From: a virus | Direction: 5' to 3' (one strand) | Virus record (IMG/VR): IMGVR_UViG_3300042731_003177 | Coordinates: 1-38,320 of that record | DNA: 38,320 nt | Part shown: positions 29,573 to 37,046 of the stretch, one piece after another | How positions within the stretch are numbered: position 1 is the stretch's first letter | Layout: each line of letters begins with the position of its first letter | The notes under the pieces: model-generated | Told to the model about the DNA's origin: nothing | Seen by the model: the letters and a program-made list of their open reading frames with translations, nothing else | Databases searched by the model: none | Translations under genes and position numbers: made by a program

Positions 29573-29973
29573 AACTCCCTCCTCTCGACTCCGGTCACCA
29601 CGGCACTGTCCTGGATAATCTCGTAAGCGAGATTCCGATGAGTCTCAATGACCGATCTCAGAACACCAATTTCAGAATCTCTCTCGTGGATCGTTTCGAG
29701 CTGCCGGTTGATCGTCGCTTGCTTCTCGCGAATGGTCCCCGCCAGCTCAGCGCGATCCTGCACGGCATAACGCCGAGTCAGCACGCGCCGCGTCACGGTC
29801 GATGATAGCCAGATCGCAGCCGAAACCACGCAAGCCTGGGTAACTGTGAAAACCAGACCGGGCCAGTTGAATCGGATCGCCGCGAGAAAGCCGGGGGCTG
29901 CGGCTGCGGTCATCACAAGGGCGGTGACGAATACGACGATGACCGTCCACAGAATCCAGCGGATGGTTTTCAA
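29569..29973 (-). CDS. Membrane protein with two spans and a coiled coil
   Basis: The 134-residue protein has two hydrophobic segments (WILWTVIVVFVTALVMTAAA near the N-terminus and GLVFTVTQACVVSAAIWLSS) followed by a coiled-coil-like region (AGTIREKQATINRQLETIHE). The start is most likely TTG 29973, overlapping the SSB stop and preceded by AAGGGGG; the longer frame is out of place inside the SSB gene. No family is assigned. It may anchor a complex at the inner membrane. Confidence 0.75.
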   Translation of the reverse strand: MKTIRWILWTVIVVFVTALVMTAAAAPGFLAAIRFNWPGLVFTVTQACVVSAAIWLSSTVTRRVLTRRYAVQDRAELAGTIREKQATINRQLETIHERDSEIGVLRSVIETHRNLAYEIIQDSAVVTGVERREL

Positions 29974-30308
29974 GTGATCCCCCTTCGCCTTCTGAAATCG
30001 ATTTGCTCCGCGACGATCTTTACACTCACCCTCGGGCTTCCGTCCTTGTCCTCCCACCGATCCTGTTTGATGCGTCCGACAACGCGGACAACTCGCCCAT
30101 TCTCCAGCTCCTCGCTGCACCATTGGGTAATTCTGCCAGACGTCTCGACGTTAAAAAACGAAACCTCTTCCTGGAACTTCCCCTCCACTAGGTAGTAGCG
30201 TTTCGAGGCGATCGAGAACGTGCATACATCCATCCCTTTCGATGTCGTCGCCATGATCGGATCGCAGATAAGGTTCCCCTCGATGATGACTGAATTGAGA
30301 TCGTTCAT
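29970..30308 (-). CDS. Single-stranded DNA-binding protein
   Basis: This 112-residue protein matches bacterial-type SSB: NSVIIEGNLICDPIM at the start, the TFSIASKRYY strand, SFFNVETSGRITQWCSEELE, GRVVRVVGRIKQDRWED and VKIVAEQIDF. It ends with RRRRGIT and lacks the acidic tip (DDDIPF-like) by which host SSB recruits partners, so it may act alone or with phage partners only. It starts with an ATGA overlap at the HNH gene, with GGAGG upstream. Confidence 0.92.
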   Translation of the reverse strand: MNDLNSVIIEGNLICDPIMATTSKGMDVCTFSIASKRYYLVEGKFQEEVSFFNVETSGRITQWCSEELENGRVVRVVGRIKQDRWEDKDGSPRVSVKIVAEQIDFRRRRGIT

Positions 30309-30616
30309 AGTATGTCCTCCGATTTGATCGCCGTAAGTATCTCGACGATAATTGCCTGTGCTTCGATCGGCCGGGTTTTCGGATCAACCTCGGCCTTTGG
30401 ATTGCACCTGTCGCAGGCAAGCACCATGTTGAGTGGATGGTGGATCACCCTCGATCCGTACCGCTTGATGTAGCGCTTGTCCTGAGGGATTCGGTGCGCG
30501 AGCTGAAGGCGTGACTGGTCGACGCACCCGCAGTAGACGCAACGCCATCCGTCACGCGTGGCGACGACGAGCTTCGTGTAGTCGATCTCGACCTGGCGGC
30601 GTTCGGCTCTGCTCAT
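30305..30616 (-). CDS. HNH endonuclease
   Basis: This 103-residue protein has a complete HNH core: CVYCGCVD (zinc pair 1), LQLAHRIPQD (first His), VIHHPLNMVLACDRCNP (Asn/His region with zinc pair 2). Within the replication/recombination unit it may be a housekeeping nuclease for phage DNA processing or a homing-type remnant; its overlap with both neighbours (ATGA at each end) argues for an integrated gene. Confidence 0.88.
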   Translation of the reverse strand: MSRAERRQVEIDYTKLVVATRDGWRCVYCGCVDQSRLQLAHRIPQDKRYIKRYGSRVIHHPLNMVLACDRCNPKAEVDPKTRPIEAQAIIVEILTAIKSEDIL

Positions 30617-31020
30617 ACCATCGCCTCACTCAATGCCAGCTCAGACCCCTGAACAAGTCGTTGCAGTTCCTCGGTCGTGTAGTCACGGATCGAGAGAAAC
30701 CATAGCTTGCGACCGTGGTACTCAAGCACCCGACCGTCGCGGCCGACCGGGATCCTCGCTGCACTGGACGCCCACACTCCATGGAGATACTTCAGCTCTA
30801 CCTTCGCCTCGTCGTTCGTGTAACCGTTCACCGATGCGTATTCATCCCTGATGGCGTGGAACTTCTTCGCGAGCGGCGTCGATCCTGTCGACTCGTCGTC
30901 GGAAAGGATCATCTCGTACACCTCGCCCTCGGAGTGCTTCTCCTTCCACCGCTTGATCTTGGACTGGTCAAGCGGCACGATGTGCCCACCTCGCTGTACG
31001 CACTGGATCACCGTCGTCAC
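30613..31020 (-). CDS. Putative recombination-associated protein, NinB/DUF1367-like pattern
   Basis: The 135-residue protein has the start VQRGGHIVPLDQSKIKRW, a conserved-looking PLAKKFHAIRDEYASVNGYT segment and an ending KLWFLSIRDYTTEELQRLVQ. These resemble small recombination-mediator-like proteins that sit beside exonuclease and annealase genes. The resemblance is visual, so the name is tentative. Translation begins at GTG 31020, overlapping the exonuclease stop as GTGA. Confidence 0.65.
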   Translation of the reverse strand: MTTVIQCVQRGGHIVPLDQSKIKRWKEKHSEGEVYEMILSDDESTGSTPLAKKFHAIRDEYASVNGYTNDEAKVELKYLHGVWASSAARIPVGRDGRVLEYHGRKLWFLSIRDYTTEELQRLVQGSELALSEAMV

Positions 31021-31649
31021 GCCTCGCCTCGCTCCCTAACCTTGCGCTCAAGCTCGAGCAGCTCCTCCCAGAACAGCGCCGCCTCATACTCGATCTTCTT
31101 GATGAGTGCCTCGTCTCGGTTAACGCGGATCACGACCAGCCGCACGTCGGCCGGCAGGCGAGAGTCGTGAGAGGTGAAGTCGCACCAATCGCGCTCGGTG
31201 CACAAAAGCTGCCCCTGCATCTGCTTCTGGTATTCACCCTTGATCGTCCCATTGAGCAGCGTGTCAACGTGCTGTGCCGTGTTCGGGTTCTTGATCTCGA
31301 CAAGGCCGTCGTCGCCAACAAGCCCATCAGGCGAGGCGGCAAGATAGTCGAGCGTCGGATGCAGCACCAGACCAACCTCGGTGACGATCGCATCGGTGCG
31401 AAACTCGTACAGCGTGCGCGCACCTGCCTCCTCCTCCGATCCGCGTTCCATGGCCTGGCTGCGGTAGTGCTCGGCTGGCTGCCAGGTGAGCCGCTCAACG
31501 AGCAGCTCCATCATGTAGTTTTTTCGGCTCGCCGACGGCGCTCCGCCACGTCCTTGCGCGAGGATGTCGGAGATACGTGACGCTGTGATAATGCCGCAGC
31601 GTGCTTGTTCCCATTCTGGCGAACCTTGAACGCACTCAACGATTCGCAT
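31017..31649 (-). CDS. YqaJ-like (lambda exonuclease family) recombinase nuclease
   Basis: The 210-residue protein has the motifs of YqaJ/lambda-exo nucleases: SPEWEQARCGIITASRISD at the start, then LAASPDGLVGDDGLVEIKNP (the D-x(n)-E-x-K catalytic core), and the later QMQGQLLCTERDWCDF. It resects DNA ends 5' to 3' and pairs with the ERF annealase encoded next to it. The ATG at 31649 is used; a TTG six bases upstream is less likely. It overlaps the annealase by 14 bases. Confidence 0.92.
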   Translation of the reverse strand: MRIVECVQGSPEWEQARCGIITASRISDILAQGRGGAPSASRKNYMMELLVERLTWQPAEHYRSQAMERGSEEEAGARTLYEFRTDAIVTEVGLVLHPTLDYLAASPDGLVGDDGLVEIKNPNTAQHVDTLLNGTIKGEYQKQMQGQLLCTERDWCDFTSHDSRLPADVRLVVIRVNRDEALIKKIEYEAALFWEELLELERKVRERGEA

Positions 31650-32502
31650 CGTCAACCCCGTTCTTGGTCGCGAGATATTTTTTGTGAGCGGTGGTCACTT
31701 GCGTGATCATCGCCATGCCGCGCTCGTCGTGCTGTTCCTCCAGAGCCTTGTATGCGTCGCGCCCAGCAGCCCTGGCATCCTCGATCGTCGTTTGCGCCTC
31801 GATTGCGTTGATATACTCCGCGTACTTGACGCCATCCAGCCACGAGAAATCGGGCTCTCCGTCGGTGTCGTTTTCCTCGCTTACGAGACCAAACGCCGCG
31901 ATAAATGCGTAACGCTGTCCGTAGGTCGATCGCACCCCCTCGGCTTGCAGTACGTTCTGAATGGGCCGTCCTCCGGATGACTTCTCGGGCTCGTACACAG
32001 GCATGATCTTCGAATTGGTTCGCGTGTGCCCGTAGCCGGATACGTCGCAGAACACCTCGAGCCTGCCGTCCTCGATCGGCTCCTCGTAGAACCGGAATGC
32101 GAATCCGTGATCTGATATCGTCTTGCTGTAATGTCTTGACAACACCTCGATCGGCGCGTACATCCCCTTCTCGCCTTTCTTGCTGCGAGGTGCCGGCCCA
32201 AGGCGAGAAAGGGCGGATTGCATCTCGGCGAAGTGCCGATCGAATTCTGCTTTCGCCTGCTTCGCCTCCTGTTGATCTTTGAGCGCAATCAGCCGCTCGA
32301 GCTTATCCATGTCAGCATCGCGCGAGATAGCGAGCTCAATGAGCGCGTCGACAGATCCATGATTCGGTTCCGCAACCTCCGAACGCTTGCGCACCACCAC
32401 ACCACGGGACTCGTCCTCGATCGATGTGAGCGCCTCATCTATGCGGGCCACGACTGCCTCGGCTTCTTGCTCTTCGTTCAAATCCAGTTGATTGTCAGCC
32501 AT
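31636..32502 (-). CDS. ERF-family single-strand annealing protein
   Basis: This 288-residue protein is an ERF-type annealase, which pairs complementary DNA strands during phage recombination. The core lies at about residues 70-190: RHFAEMQSALSRLGPAPRSK, then KGMYAPIEVLSRHYSKTISDH, a GYGHTRT strand and STYGQRYAFIAAFGLVSEE. The N-terminal 70 residues are acidic and helical. The ATG at 32502 follows AGGAGG; the longer frame upstream overlaps another gene and is not coding. Together with YqaJ, SSB and RuvC it forms a complete recombination set. Confidence 0.92.
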   Translation of the reverse strand: MADNQLDLNEEQEAEAVVARIDEALTSIEDESRGVVVRKRSEVAEPNHGSVDALIELAISRDADMDKLERLIALKDQQEAKQAKAEFDRHFAEMQSALSRLGPAPRSKKGEKGMYAPIEVLSRHYSKTISDHGFAFRFYEEPIEDGRLEVFCDVSGYGHTRTNSKIMPVYEPEKSSGGRPIQNVLQAEGVRSTYGQRYAFIAAFGLVSEENDTDGEPDFSWLDGVKYAEYINAIEAQTTIEDARAAGRDAYKALEEQHDERGMAMITQVTTAHKKYLATKNGVDDANR

Positions 32503-32737
32503 GGGAGTCCTCCTGTTCGATAAGCTGTGCTTCGATCTGCTCCATGAGCTTGTCATAGGCTCCCCAAGGCTCAGTATGGCTGAAATGTTTGAGCAACGCC
32601 GTAAGGTCATCGTGTTCGTCGACCGTGATCTTAACCTCAAACCACCACGAGTCGTGGCGAATGCGCCTATCGTTGTAGACATCGCACTGGACATTGAGTT
32701 TGACGCCCTCGACCTCGACCTCTACGTTGCGAATCAT
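32495..32737 (-). CDS. Hypothetical early protein, 80 residues
   Basis: The product has a beta-rich start (MIRNVEVEVEGVKLNVQCDV) and a helical end (DKLMEQIEAQLIEQEDSHG). No family is recognised. It overlaps the annealase by eight bases and the next gene upstream by ATGA. Location suggests a modulator of recombination proteins. Confidence 0.78.
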   Translation of the reverse strand: MIRNVEVEVEGVKLNVQCDVYNDRRIRHDSWWFEVKITVDEHDDLTALLKHFSHTEPWGAYDKLMEQIEAQLIEQEDSHG

Positions 32738-32928
32738 ACGCCAGCCTCCCGGAACAGATACCGCGATCGATTCACCTCGAGAAACTCGGCGAACGTATCA
32801 GCCGGGATGTACTGTTCTGCCTCTGTAATAGATACCTCGCGATCGGTGTCGAGCGTCCGAAGCCCGATCGCCCGAAATATCTCCGCCGCGCGTTCGAGTG
32901 ATACGATTGTCTTGTATGTCGATGCCAT
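32734..32928 (-). CDS. Small hypothetical protein, 64 residues
   Basis: The product is mainly helical (TIVSLERAAEIFRAIGLRTL, AEQYIPADTFAEFLEVNRSR). No family is recognised. The start at 32928 follows GGAGGT; the longer frame continues into a neighbour and is not coding. A hairpin repeat element lies just upstream. Confidence 0.75.
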   Translation of the reverse strand: MASTYKTIVSLERAAEIFRAIGLRTLDTDREVSITEAEQYIPADTFAEFLEVNRSRYLFREAGV

Positions 32929-32959
32929 GAAACCTCCAAAAAGCGCCCCACGTGGTAGT

Positions 32960-32984
32960 GGCCTACCCACGGGCCGGCACGTCG
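32960..32984. repeat. Intergenic hairpin repeat, divergent copy
   Basis: The sequence CTACCCACGGGCCGG followed by ACGTC is shared with the element at 22823-22850. GGCC at 32960-32963 and 32972-32975 forms a short stem. It contains the TAG stop codon of the 32963-33313 gene, like the hairpin at 22505. Confidence 0.55.
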
Positions 32985-33313
32985 TTGATGTAGGCCCGGG
33001 CCCACGCCTGGGCGATCGCCTTTTCGTACGCATCCTGCTCCTGGGCGATCGCCTTGATGTACGCCTCCCGCGCCGGTGCGATCGCCTTGATGTACGCCTT
33101 CCGCGCCGGTGCGGTCGCCTTGCTGTACGCCTCCCACGCCTGGGCGGTCAGTAACTTTTTCGCCCACTCGAAATTAAACTTGGTGGCAAATCTTTGCGCT
33201 TTTGCTTCTGTCACGTAGGTTCGCTCGCCAAAGAGCTCGCGGAACAACTCTACCTGCTCGCTGCATGCGTCAGCATTGCGGAGTTGTTCGATGGTAATCA
33301 TGCGTTTCTTCAT
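32963..33313 (-). CDS. Phage protein with 11-residue A-Y-x-K-A helical repeats
   Basis: This 116-residue protein has an N-terminal domain (IEQLRNADACSEQVELFREL) and then about five copies of an 11-residue repeat of the form AYIKAIAPARE (residues 58-108), encoded by imperfect 33-bp DNA repeats. Proteins of this kind are common in phages and vary in copy number; the function is unknown. The start overlaps the previous stop as TGATG. Confidence 0.8.
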   Translation of the reverse strand: MKKRMITIEQLRNADACSEQVELFRELFGERTYVTEAKAQRFATKFNFEWAKKLLTAQAWEAYSKATAPARKAYIKAIAPAREAYIKAIAQEQDAYEKAIAQAWARAYINDVPARG

Positions 33314-33561
33314 CAGCTCACTCCACCCGGTCTATCGACGGGCCGGTACGTCTGAATGTGCGTCGAGTTGCTGCTGTCGTTGAACCACAGTGCCATCCGT
33401 CCATCAGGGAGCATGGTAAGGCACTCGTCCCACGACGATTTACCAGAGCACCGGGTTATGTCATCACCCCAACGCATCCGAGCCGTGTCAATCAGCGATT
33501 GGAGCACGGCAGCTCGGCGCGTATCGGTCACTGGATAGACAGTCTCAACGCTGCGGGGCAT
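33313..33561 (-). CDS. Hypothetical early protein, 82 residues
   Basis: The product contains RRAAVLQSLIDTARMRWGDD followed by WDECLTMLPDGRMALWFNDS, an alpha/beta arrangement. No family is recognised. The last 15 codons run through the hairpin repeat copy at 33327-33354, so the C-terminus (TYRPVDRP) is encoded by the repeat. The start has GGAG upstream. Confidence 0.75.
   Translation of the reverse strand: MPRSVETVYPVTDTRRAAVLQSLIDTARMRWGDDITRCSGKSSWDECLTMLPDGRMALWFNDSSNSTHIQTYRPVDRPGGVS
33327..33354. repeat. Hairpin repeat, copy 2
   Basis: Differs at two of 28 positions from 22823-22850. The differences lie in the loop, and the outer CCGG pairs and the flank TACGTCTG are kept. It is located just upstream of the repeat-protein start at 33313. 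Confidence 0.75.
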
Positions 33562-33730
33562 CACTATGCTCCGCGTCGGCCTTCGCCTGATTCTCCAGCG
33601 ACACAATAATGTACTCGTTCAGCGACATGAGTCTCCGAGCCGCAGCCAGCCGCACGGCGGCGTACAGACCCATCGGAATCCGGGCGCCAATCGCCTTGAT
33701 TTCATCACTCTTCGTTTCTGTCTCGCTCAT
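33545..33730 (-). CDS. Ribbon-helix-helix (Arc/CopG-like) regulator
   Basis: This 61-residue protein fits the ribbon-helix-helix fold: a short strand with IGARIPMGLYAAVRLAAARR and then LMSLNEYIIVSLENQAKADA. Such proteins bind DNA as dimers using the strand. It is the first gene of the leftward unit and adjoins a palindromic operator shared by two divergent promoters, so it is the best candidate for controlling the lytic/early switch. There is no Shine-Dalgarno site; the ATG sits seven bases after the -10 box, implying a leaderless message. Confidence 0.85.
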   Translation of the reverse strand: MSETETKSDEIKAIGARIPMGLYAAVRLAAARRLMSLNEYIIVSLENQAKADAEHSDAPQR

Positions 33731-33737
33731 AGAAAGC

Positions 33738-33766
33738 AAGTTATCACGGCAATTAATGTGTGTCAA
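33738..33766 (-). promoter_or_regulatory. Leftward early promoter, probably leaderless
   Basis: TTGACA (33761-33766) and TAACTT (33738-33743) are separated by 17 bases on the minus strand. The -10 box is a moderate match. The RHH gene ATG begins seven bases after it, the usual position of the transcription start. Confidence 0.7.
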
Positions 33767-33781
33767 CATTTTTTTGTTGAC
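33762..33781. promoter_or_regulatory. Inverted-repeat operator shared by divergent promoters
   Basis: GTCAACA and TGTTGAC form perfect 7-bp arms around six T residues. Each arm contains most of the -35 hexamer of one of the two divergent promoters, so a protein bound here would block both. The adjacent RHH gene is the obvious candidate regulator. Confidence 0.75.
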
Positions 33782-33805
33782 GCGTTTCCGATATTGCGAT
33801 ACAGT
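33777..33805 (+). promoter_or_regulatory. Rightward early promoter
   Basis: TTGACG (33777-33782) and TACAGT (33800-33805) are 17 bases apart on the plus strand. It faces the rightward gene set, with a leader of roughly 70 bases before the ATG at 33883. Confidence 0.7.
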
Positions 33806-33882
33806 AGGAGTCAATCGGGTGACGCCCTCACCGAGGACGCCTTGCGGGGTCAGTGATAGAGCTACGTCCCAGAGGAGAGAAG

Positions 33883-34077
33883 ATGGTAATCGTCAACACA
33901 AAAACAGTCACCGCCGGGTACTCCGCTATCGAGTGCAAACCACTGTTCGGTCGCCGGCGCGTCAGATTCTACCAGTACGGTGTGCTTGTGTTTGAACGTA
34001 AGTACCGAAAACGAGAGGATTCGAGTAAGGCAATGTCGGACTGGTGTATTTTCGGCATCTTCCCGAGTAGGGGATAG
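33883..34077 (+). CDS. Small basic protein, first rightward gene
   Basis: This 64-residue protein is rich in Arg, Lys, Tyr and Phe (FGRRRVRFYQYGVLVFERKY), suggesting a small beta-sheet, possibly nucleic-acid-binding. The ATG follows a GAGGAGAG ribosome site. It is the first product of the rightward early promoter, a common place for host-takeover proteins. No family is recognised. Confidence 0.75.
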   Translation: MVIVNTKTVTAGYSAIECKPLFGRRRVRFYQYGVLVFERKYRKREDSSKAMSDWCIFGIFPSRG

Positions 34078-34127
34078 GCATGGGCAGCAAGGGAGAAGAG
34101 TAACATCCGGCATTTGGGAGGAAACCA

Positions 34128-34820
34128 ATGACTGAAGAACGAGTGAGAGAGATGAAAACCTACTGGCACTTCTGCGCGATGGACGAAAAGGGACGCCCGG
34201 TCATGAGTGACGGCACGCTTGTTGAGAACGGTAAGCGATATGCTATCGAGTGCGAACCCATCCTGTGTGAGCGCGGCTACCATGGTAGTGAGCAGGTGAT
34301 CGACGCCTTGTGGTACGCCCCCGGACCATGGATCAGCAAGCGGCCGCTTGAGGACATCGTTCGAGGCGATGACAAGGTAGTCGGCAAGGCATTCGTCCAG
34401 CAACCCGGCGTAGACGCAACCAAGGTGCTAAGGAAGTTCGCCCGCATGTGCGCCCTTGATGTGATCCATCTGTGGGATGCCCCAGAAATAGTAGTCCGAT
34501 ATCTTAAGACCGGAGACGAGGACATCCGGGCTGCGGCATGGGCTGCGGCAAGTGCTGCGGCATGGGATGCGGCATGGGCTGCGGCAAGTGCTGCGGCATG
34601 GGATGCGGCATGGGCTGCGGCAAGTGCTGCGGCATGGGCTGCGGCAAGGGATGCGGCAAGGGATGCGGCATGGGCTGCGGCAAGGGATGCGGTAAGGGAT
34701 GCGGCAAGGGCTGCGGCAATGGATGCGGCATGGGATGCGGCGGCGCGAAAACAAAATCGTCGTCTGACTCGGATGTTGAATAGGCTGCTTAAGTCGGCCA
34801 TGGAGGCACCCAATGACTGA
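34128..34820 (+). CDS. DUF7666-like protein with a long alanine repeat
   Basis: The first 130 residues match a widespread phage family: [60 protein letters not shown] and [19 protein letters not shown]. The next 70 residues are an [12 protein letters not shown]-type repeat, expected to be a long amphipathic helix, and the end is basic. The repeat DNA (34530-34747) has a 12-bp unit and a 36-bp higher order. The function is unknown. The first nine residues, MTEERVREM, are shared with the next gene. Confidence 0.88.
   Translation: MTEERVREMKTYWHFCAMDEKGRPVMSDGTLVENGKRYAIECEPILCERGYHGSEQVIDALWYAPGPWISKRPLEDIVRGDDKVVGKAFVQQPGVDATKVLRKFARMCALDVIHLWDAPEIVVRYLKTGDEDIRAAAWAAASAAAWDAAWAAASAAAWDAAWAAASAAAWAAARDAARDAAWAAARDAVRDAARAAAMDAAWDAAARKQNRRLTRMLNRLLKSAMEAPND
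34530..34747 (+). repeat. 12-bp / 36-bp repeat array coding for poly-alanine helix
   Basis: Units such as GCTGCGGCATGG recur head to tail through the array, and two 36-bp super-units are identical. All codons in the gene frame are Ala, Trp, Ser, Asp, Arg, Val or Met, so slippage in 12-bp steps stays in frame. Confidence 0.9.
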
Positions 34821-34838
34821 AGAACGAGTGAGAGAGAT
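34810..34838 (+). repeat. Start-region direct repeat, second copy
   Basis: The 29 bases here are identical to 34125-34153. Each copy begins just ahead of the ATG and covers the first nine codons of its gene. Confidence 0.9.
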
Positions 34839-35616
34839 CATCCGCGAGGAAATGGTCGGGCAGCGTCAACTCGACAAGGTTCTGGTGAAGTTACCAGATA
34901 ATGATGATTGGTCGCCTGAGCCTCCGCGCAACACATGGGCGGTGGTGAGATTAAATTCTACGGGCGAATGGTATATTCGTTGGTTTGATGAACATAGCCA
35001 TGCGTGGAGTTCACCAAAAAAGAAGACTCGGCACCACATGGCATACCTGAGAGATTTGGATCATGTCTATTCTACTATTATACCTCTCCCCGGCGACGGC
35101 TGGGTAGCGCACAACGGAGGCGAGTGCCAGATCCCCGATGCGAAGGCTGGGGAGTGGGGGTATGCCTGGGCGGACGGGTACGTGTGCGAGTGTGCGGAGG
35201 GCAAGGCTGATGGTCATTTCTACGGGTGGGGTCGTGGAATACCTACTGAGACAAATCGCATCGTCGCCTACCACCTTCTGAAGCGCACATGGACCGGCCG
35301 CGATCCCGAGGCACCGCTTTTTCCGGTTGGTCTGCCTGTTGAGATGCGGAATGATGACTGGGACGCTTGGACCGCTGGATGGATGGCTAATGGTGGGGAG
35401 GTATCAGAGTACAGCAACCTCTCACCATCGGAACCCTACGACCAAATCCGCCCGCGAGGCTTCGATCCTGCGGTGGCACCTGAGGATGTCAGCATGAGTG
35501 AAAAGGGTGGGATGGCCTACGCAGCAGATCACGAATGCGTCTGGAGGCAATTCGCTGAGAACTACTCCAACGATCCCGACGTCCTCCACGTCGAGCTTCT
35601 GAGGTGGTGGCGATGA
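34813..35616 (+). CDS. Hypothetical protein, 267 residues
   Basis: The start MTEERVREI is shared with the preceding gene. Downstream is a Trp-rich sequence with EWYIRWFDEHSHAWSSPKKK and later GWGRGIP and DAWTAGWMANGGEVSEYSNL. No family is recognised. The ribosome site GGAGG lies upstream in the end of the neighbouring gene. Confidence 0.8.
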   Translation: MTEERVREIIREEMVGQRQLDKVLVKLPDNDDWSPEPPRNTWAVVRLNSTGEWYIRWFDEHSHAWSSPKKKTRHHMAYLRDLDHVYSTIIPLPGDGWVAHNGGECQIPDAKAGEWGYAWADGYVCECAEGKADGHFYGWGRGIPTETNRIVAYHLLKRTWTGRDPEAPLFPVGLPVEMRNDDWDAWTAGWMANGGEVSEYSNLSPSEPYDQIRPRGFDPAVAPEDVSMSEKGGMAYAADHECVWRQFAENYSNDPDVLHVELLRWWR

Positions 35617-35810
35617 GTAAGCAAAGCCTCCTTTCTACGAAAAAGGTAACCTTCAAGTGGGGTAAATGTATCGAGAAAATCGAGCAGTCTACTTTGGTGT
35701 ACAACAGGACACGCGATGTGGCAATCGCGCTTGCATGGGACCGCCTACCGAAGCCGGGATACGGGTACGTGTTGGAAAGCGTACTCGTGGAGGAGTCAAG
35801 CAATGACTAA
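35613..35810 (+). CDS. Small hypothetical protein, 65 residues
   Basis: A basic protein with KKVTFKWGKCIEKIEQSTLV and then a helical segment (TRDVAIALAWDRL). It starts with an ATGA overlap and has GAGGTGG upstream. No family is recognised. Confidence 0.75.
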   Translation: MSKQSLLSTKKVTFKWGKCIEKIEQSTLVYNRTRDVAIALAWDRLPKPGYGYVLESVLVEESSND

Positions 35811-36228
35811 AATAGCACGCCTAACCCACGAGACCACGATCGAGCGGGATGAGCAGGGAGTCGCGTGGATCGTGACGAGTGACGACTGCGTAGCTGCCTC
35901 ATGGCTATATTTCGATGGAGCACAGACGTGGTGGGTTCCTCCCGGAATGGGTGATGCTGATGGGGTTTGGACAAATGATATAGGTGCCGTTGGCCTCTAT
36001 GAACTCTATCGCATCCCTCTCCTCACCGCTCATCTCGAGGTGTACCAGTATCGTGGAGAAGGTCACTGGTGGGCTATCGCACACAACGGTGTGTGCACAA
36101 CCGGTGATACGGATGTTGCATGGCCGACGTGCGAGATATTGACGCTCGACGGCGCGAAACTCTGTGGTGGTTCGGCCGACGCTCTACGCCGCTACCTGGA
36201 GATCGTACAAGGAGAGATCGATGAGTGA
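35803..36228 (+). CDS. Hypothetical protein, 141 residues
   Basis: This protein is beta-rich and Trp-rich (ETTIERDEQGVAWIVTSDDC, FDGAQTWWVPPGMGDADGVW) with a helical end. It overlaps both neighbours by a few bases and follows GGAGGAG. It shows no recognised domain. The Trp-rich style recalls the 267-residue protein and the 143-residue protein in the same unit, but I find no clear repeat between them. Confidence 0.75.
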   Translation: MTKIARLTHETTIERDEQGVAWIVTSDDCVAASWLYFDGAQTWWVPPGMGDADGVWTNDIGAVGLYELYRIPLLTAHLEVYQYRGEGHWWAIAHNGVCTTGDTDVAWPTCEILTLDGAKLCGGSADALRRYLEIVQGEIDE

Positions 36229-36622
36229 AATAGCAGACGAACGACTACGGGATATCGTGGAGCGGACTGAGGGGCATACGGAAGGCCCGTGGAGTTTTGA
36301 ACCACACGGCCCTGGGGAAGCCCTTTACTCCGGTAGAGATTTTGCACACCACGGTCTAAATCTCGGCACCATGATTGAGACTGATCGCAACTGGTTGGCT
36401 AACAAAGAACTGATCATTGCCGCCAACGACCTCTTTACCATAGCCACCGAGCTCGACGCCGAGAACCAACGGCTACGGGATGAGATTGCGAGAGCGTCAA
36501 AAGTTTTTTTAGCTTGTATTGGTGCAGCGGAGAGGAAAGACTGCGATTCAGTTATTGAGTATGCAATAACCGCTTCGGATGAGTGTAACGCTGCACTCGC
36601 CAAAGGAGACCACCATGAGTGA
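36221..36622 (+). CDS. Hypothetical protein, 133 residues
   Basis: The N-terminal ERLRDIVERTEGHTEGPWSF pattern, followed by NKELIIAANDLFTIATELDA, resembles small phage proteins that share a TxGPW motif and an AxNDL helix. Such proteins have no known function. The ribosome site is AAGGAGAG. It overlaps neighbours on both sides. Confidence 0.78.
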   Translation: MSEIADERLRDIVERTEGHTEGPWSFEPHGPGEALYSGRDFAHHGLNLGTMIETDRNWLANKELIIAANDLFTIATELDAENQRLRDEIARASKVFLACIGAAERKDCDSVIEYAITASDECNAALAKGDHHE

Positions 36623-37046
36623 GCCTACAAGCGACCGAATCCAACTCAGCGAGCACACGCGGATTATGGGCGACTACTGCTACACCACAAGTCATGAGGT
36701 GGTGGCGCAGTGGCGAAGAATTCGCGAAGTACAGTACGGGGTATATCAAGGCGGCCCGCTACACTCTGCAATCGTGTGGTATTACGGGTGGCGTTTCGAC
36801 GCCATGGTCGCTCAATGGCGCATCCCGACATCCGCGCTCCCCGAGGTTTATGGCTTTCGGGTGGGGCAGCCGTGGGCGACTATTCAAGGGAAGGGACGTT
36901 ACGCTTTCATTGCGTGCGGATCGTTCGACATTATCACGGGAGCAGCGCAGGAACCAACTCTCCACAAACGAGCGGTAATGGCCTGTGATTCAGCAGGCAG
37001 TCTGCGCGCCCTGTGGGAAGTGATCGAGGAGGTGAGGAATGCGTAG
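36615..37046 (+). CDS. Hypothetical protein, 143 residues
   Basis: The product is an alpha/beta protein with EHTRIMGDYCYTTSHEVVAQ at its start and a Trp/Gly-rich middle (WRFDAMVAQWRI, FRVGQPWATIQGKGRYAF). It starts at ATG 36615 after AAAGGAG. No family is recognised. Confidence 0.75.
   Translation: MSEPTSDRIQLSEHTRIMGDYCYTTSHEVVAQWRRIREVQYGVYQGGPLHSAIVWYYGWRFDAMVAQWRIPTSALPEVYGFRVGQPWATIQGKGRYAFIACGSFDIITGAAQEPTLHKRAVMACDSAGSLRALWEVIEEVRNA

Noticed and set aside
34538-34783. Cys/Gly-rich reading frame on the plus strand
   Set aside because: It is the alternative frame of the alanine-repeat array; the 12-bp periodicity keeps several frames open.
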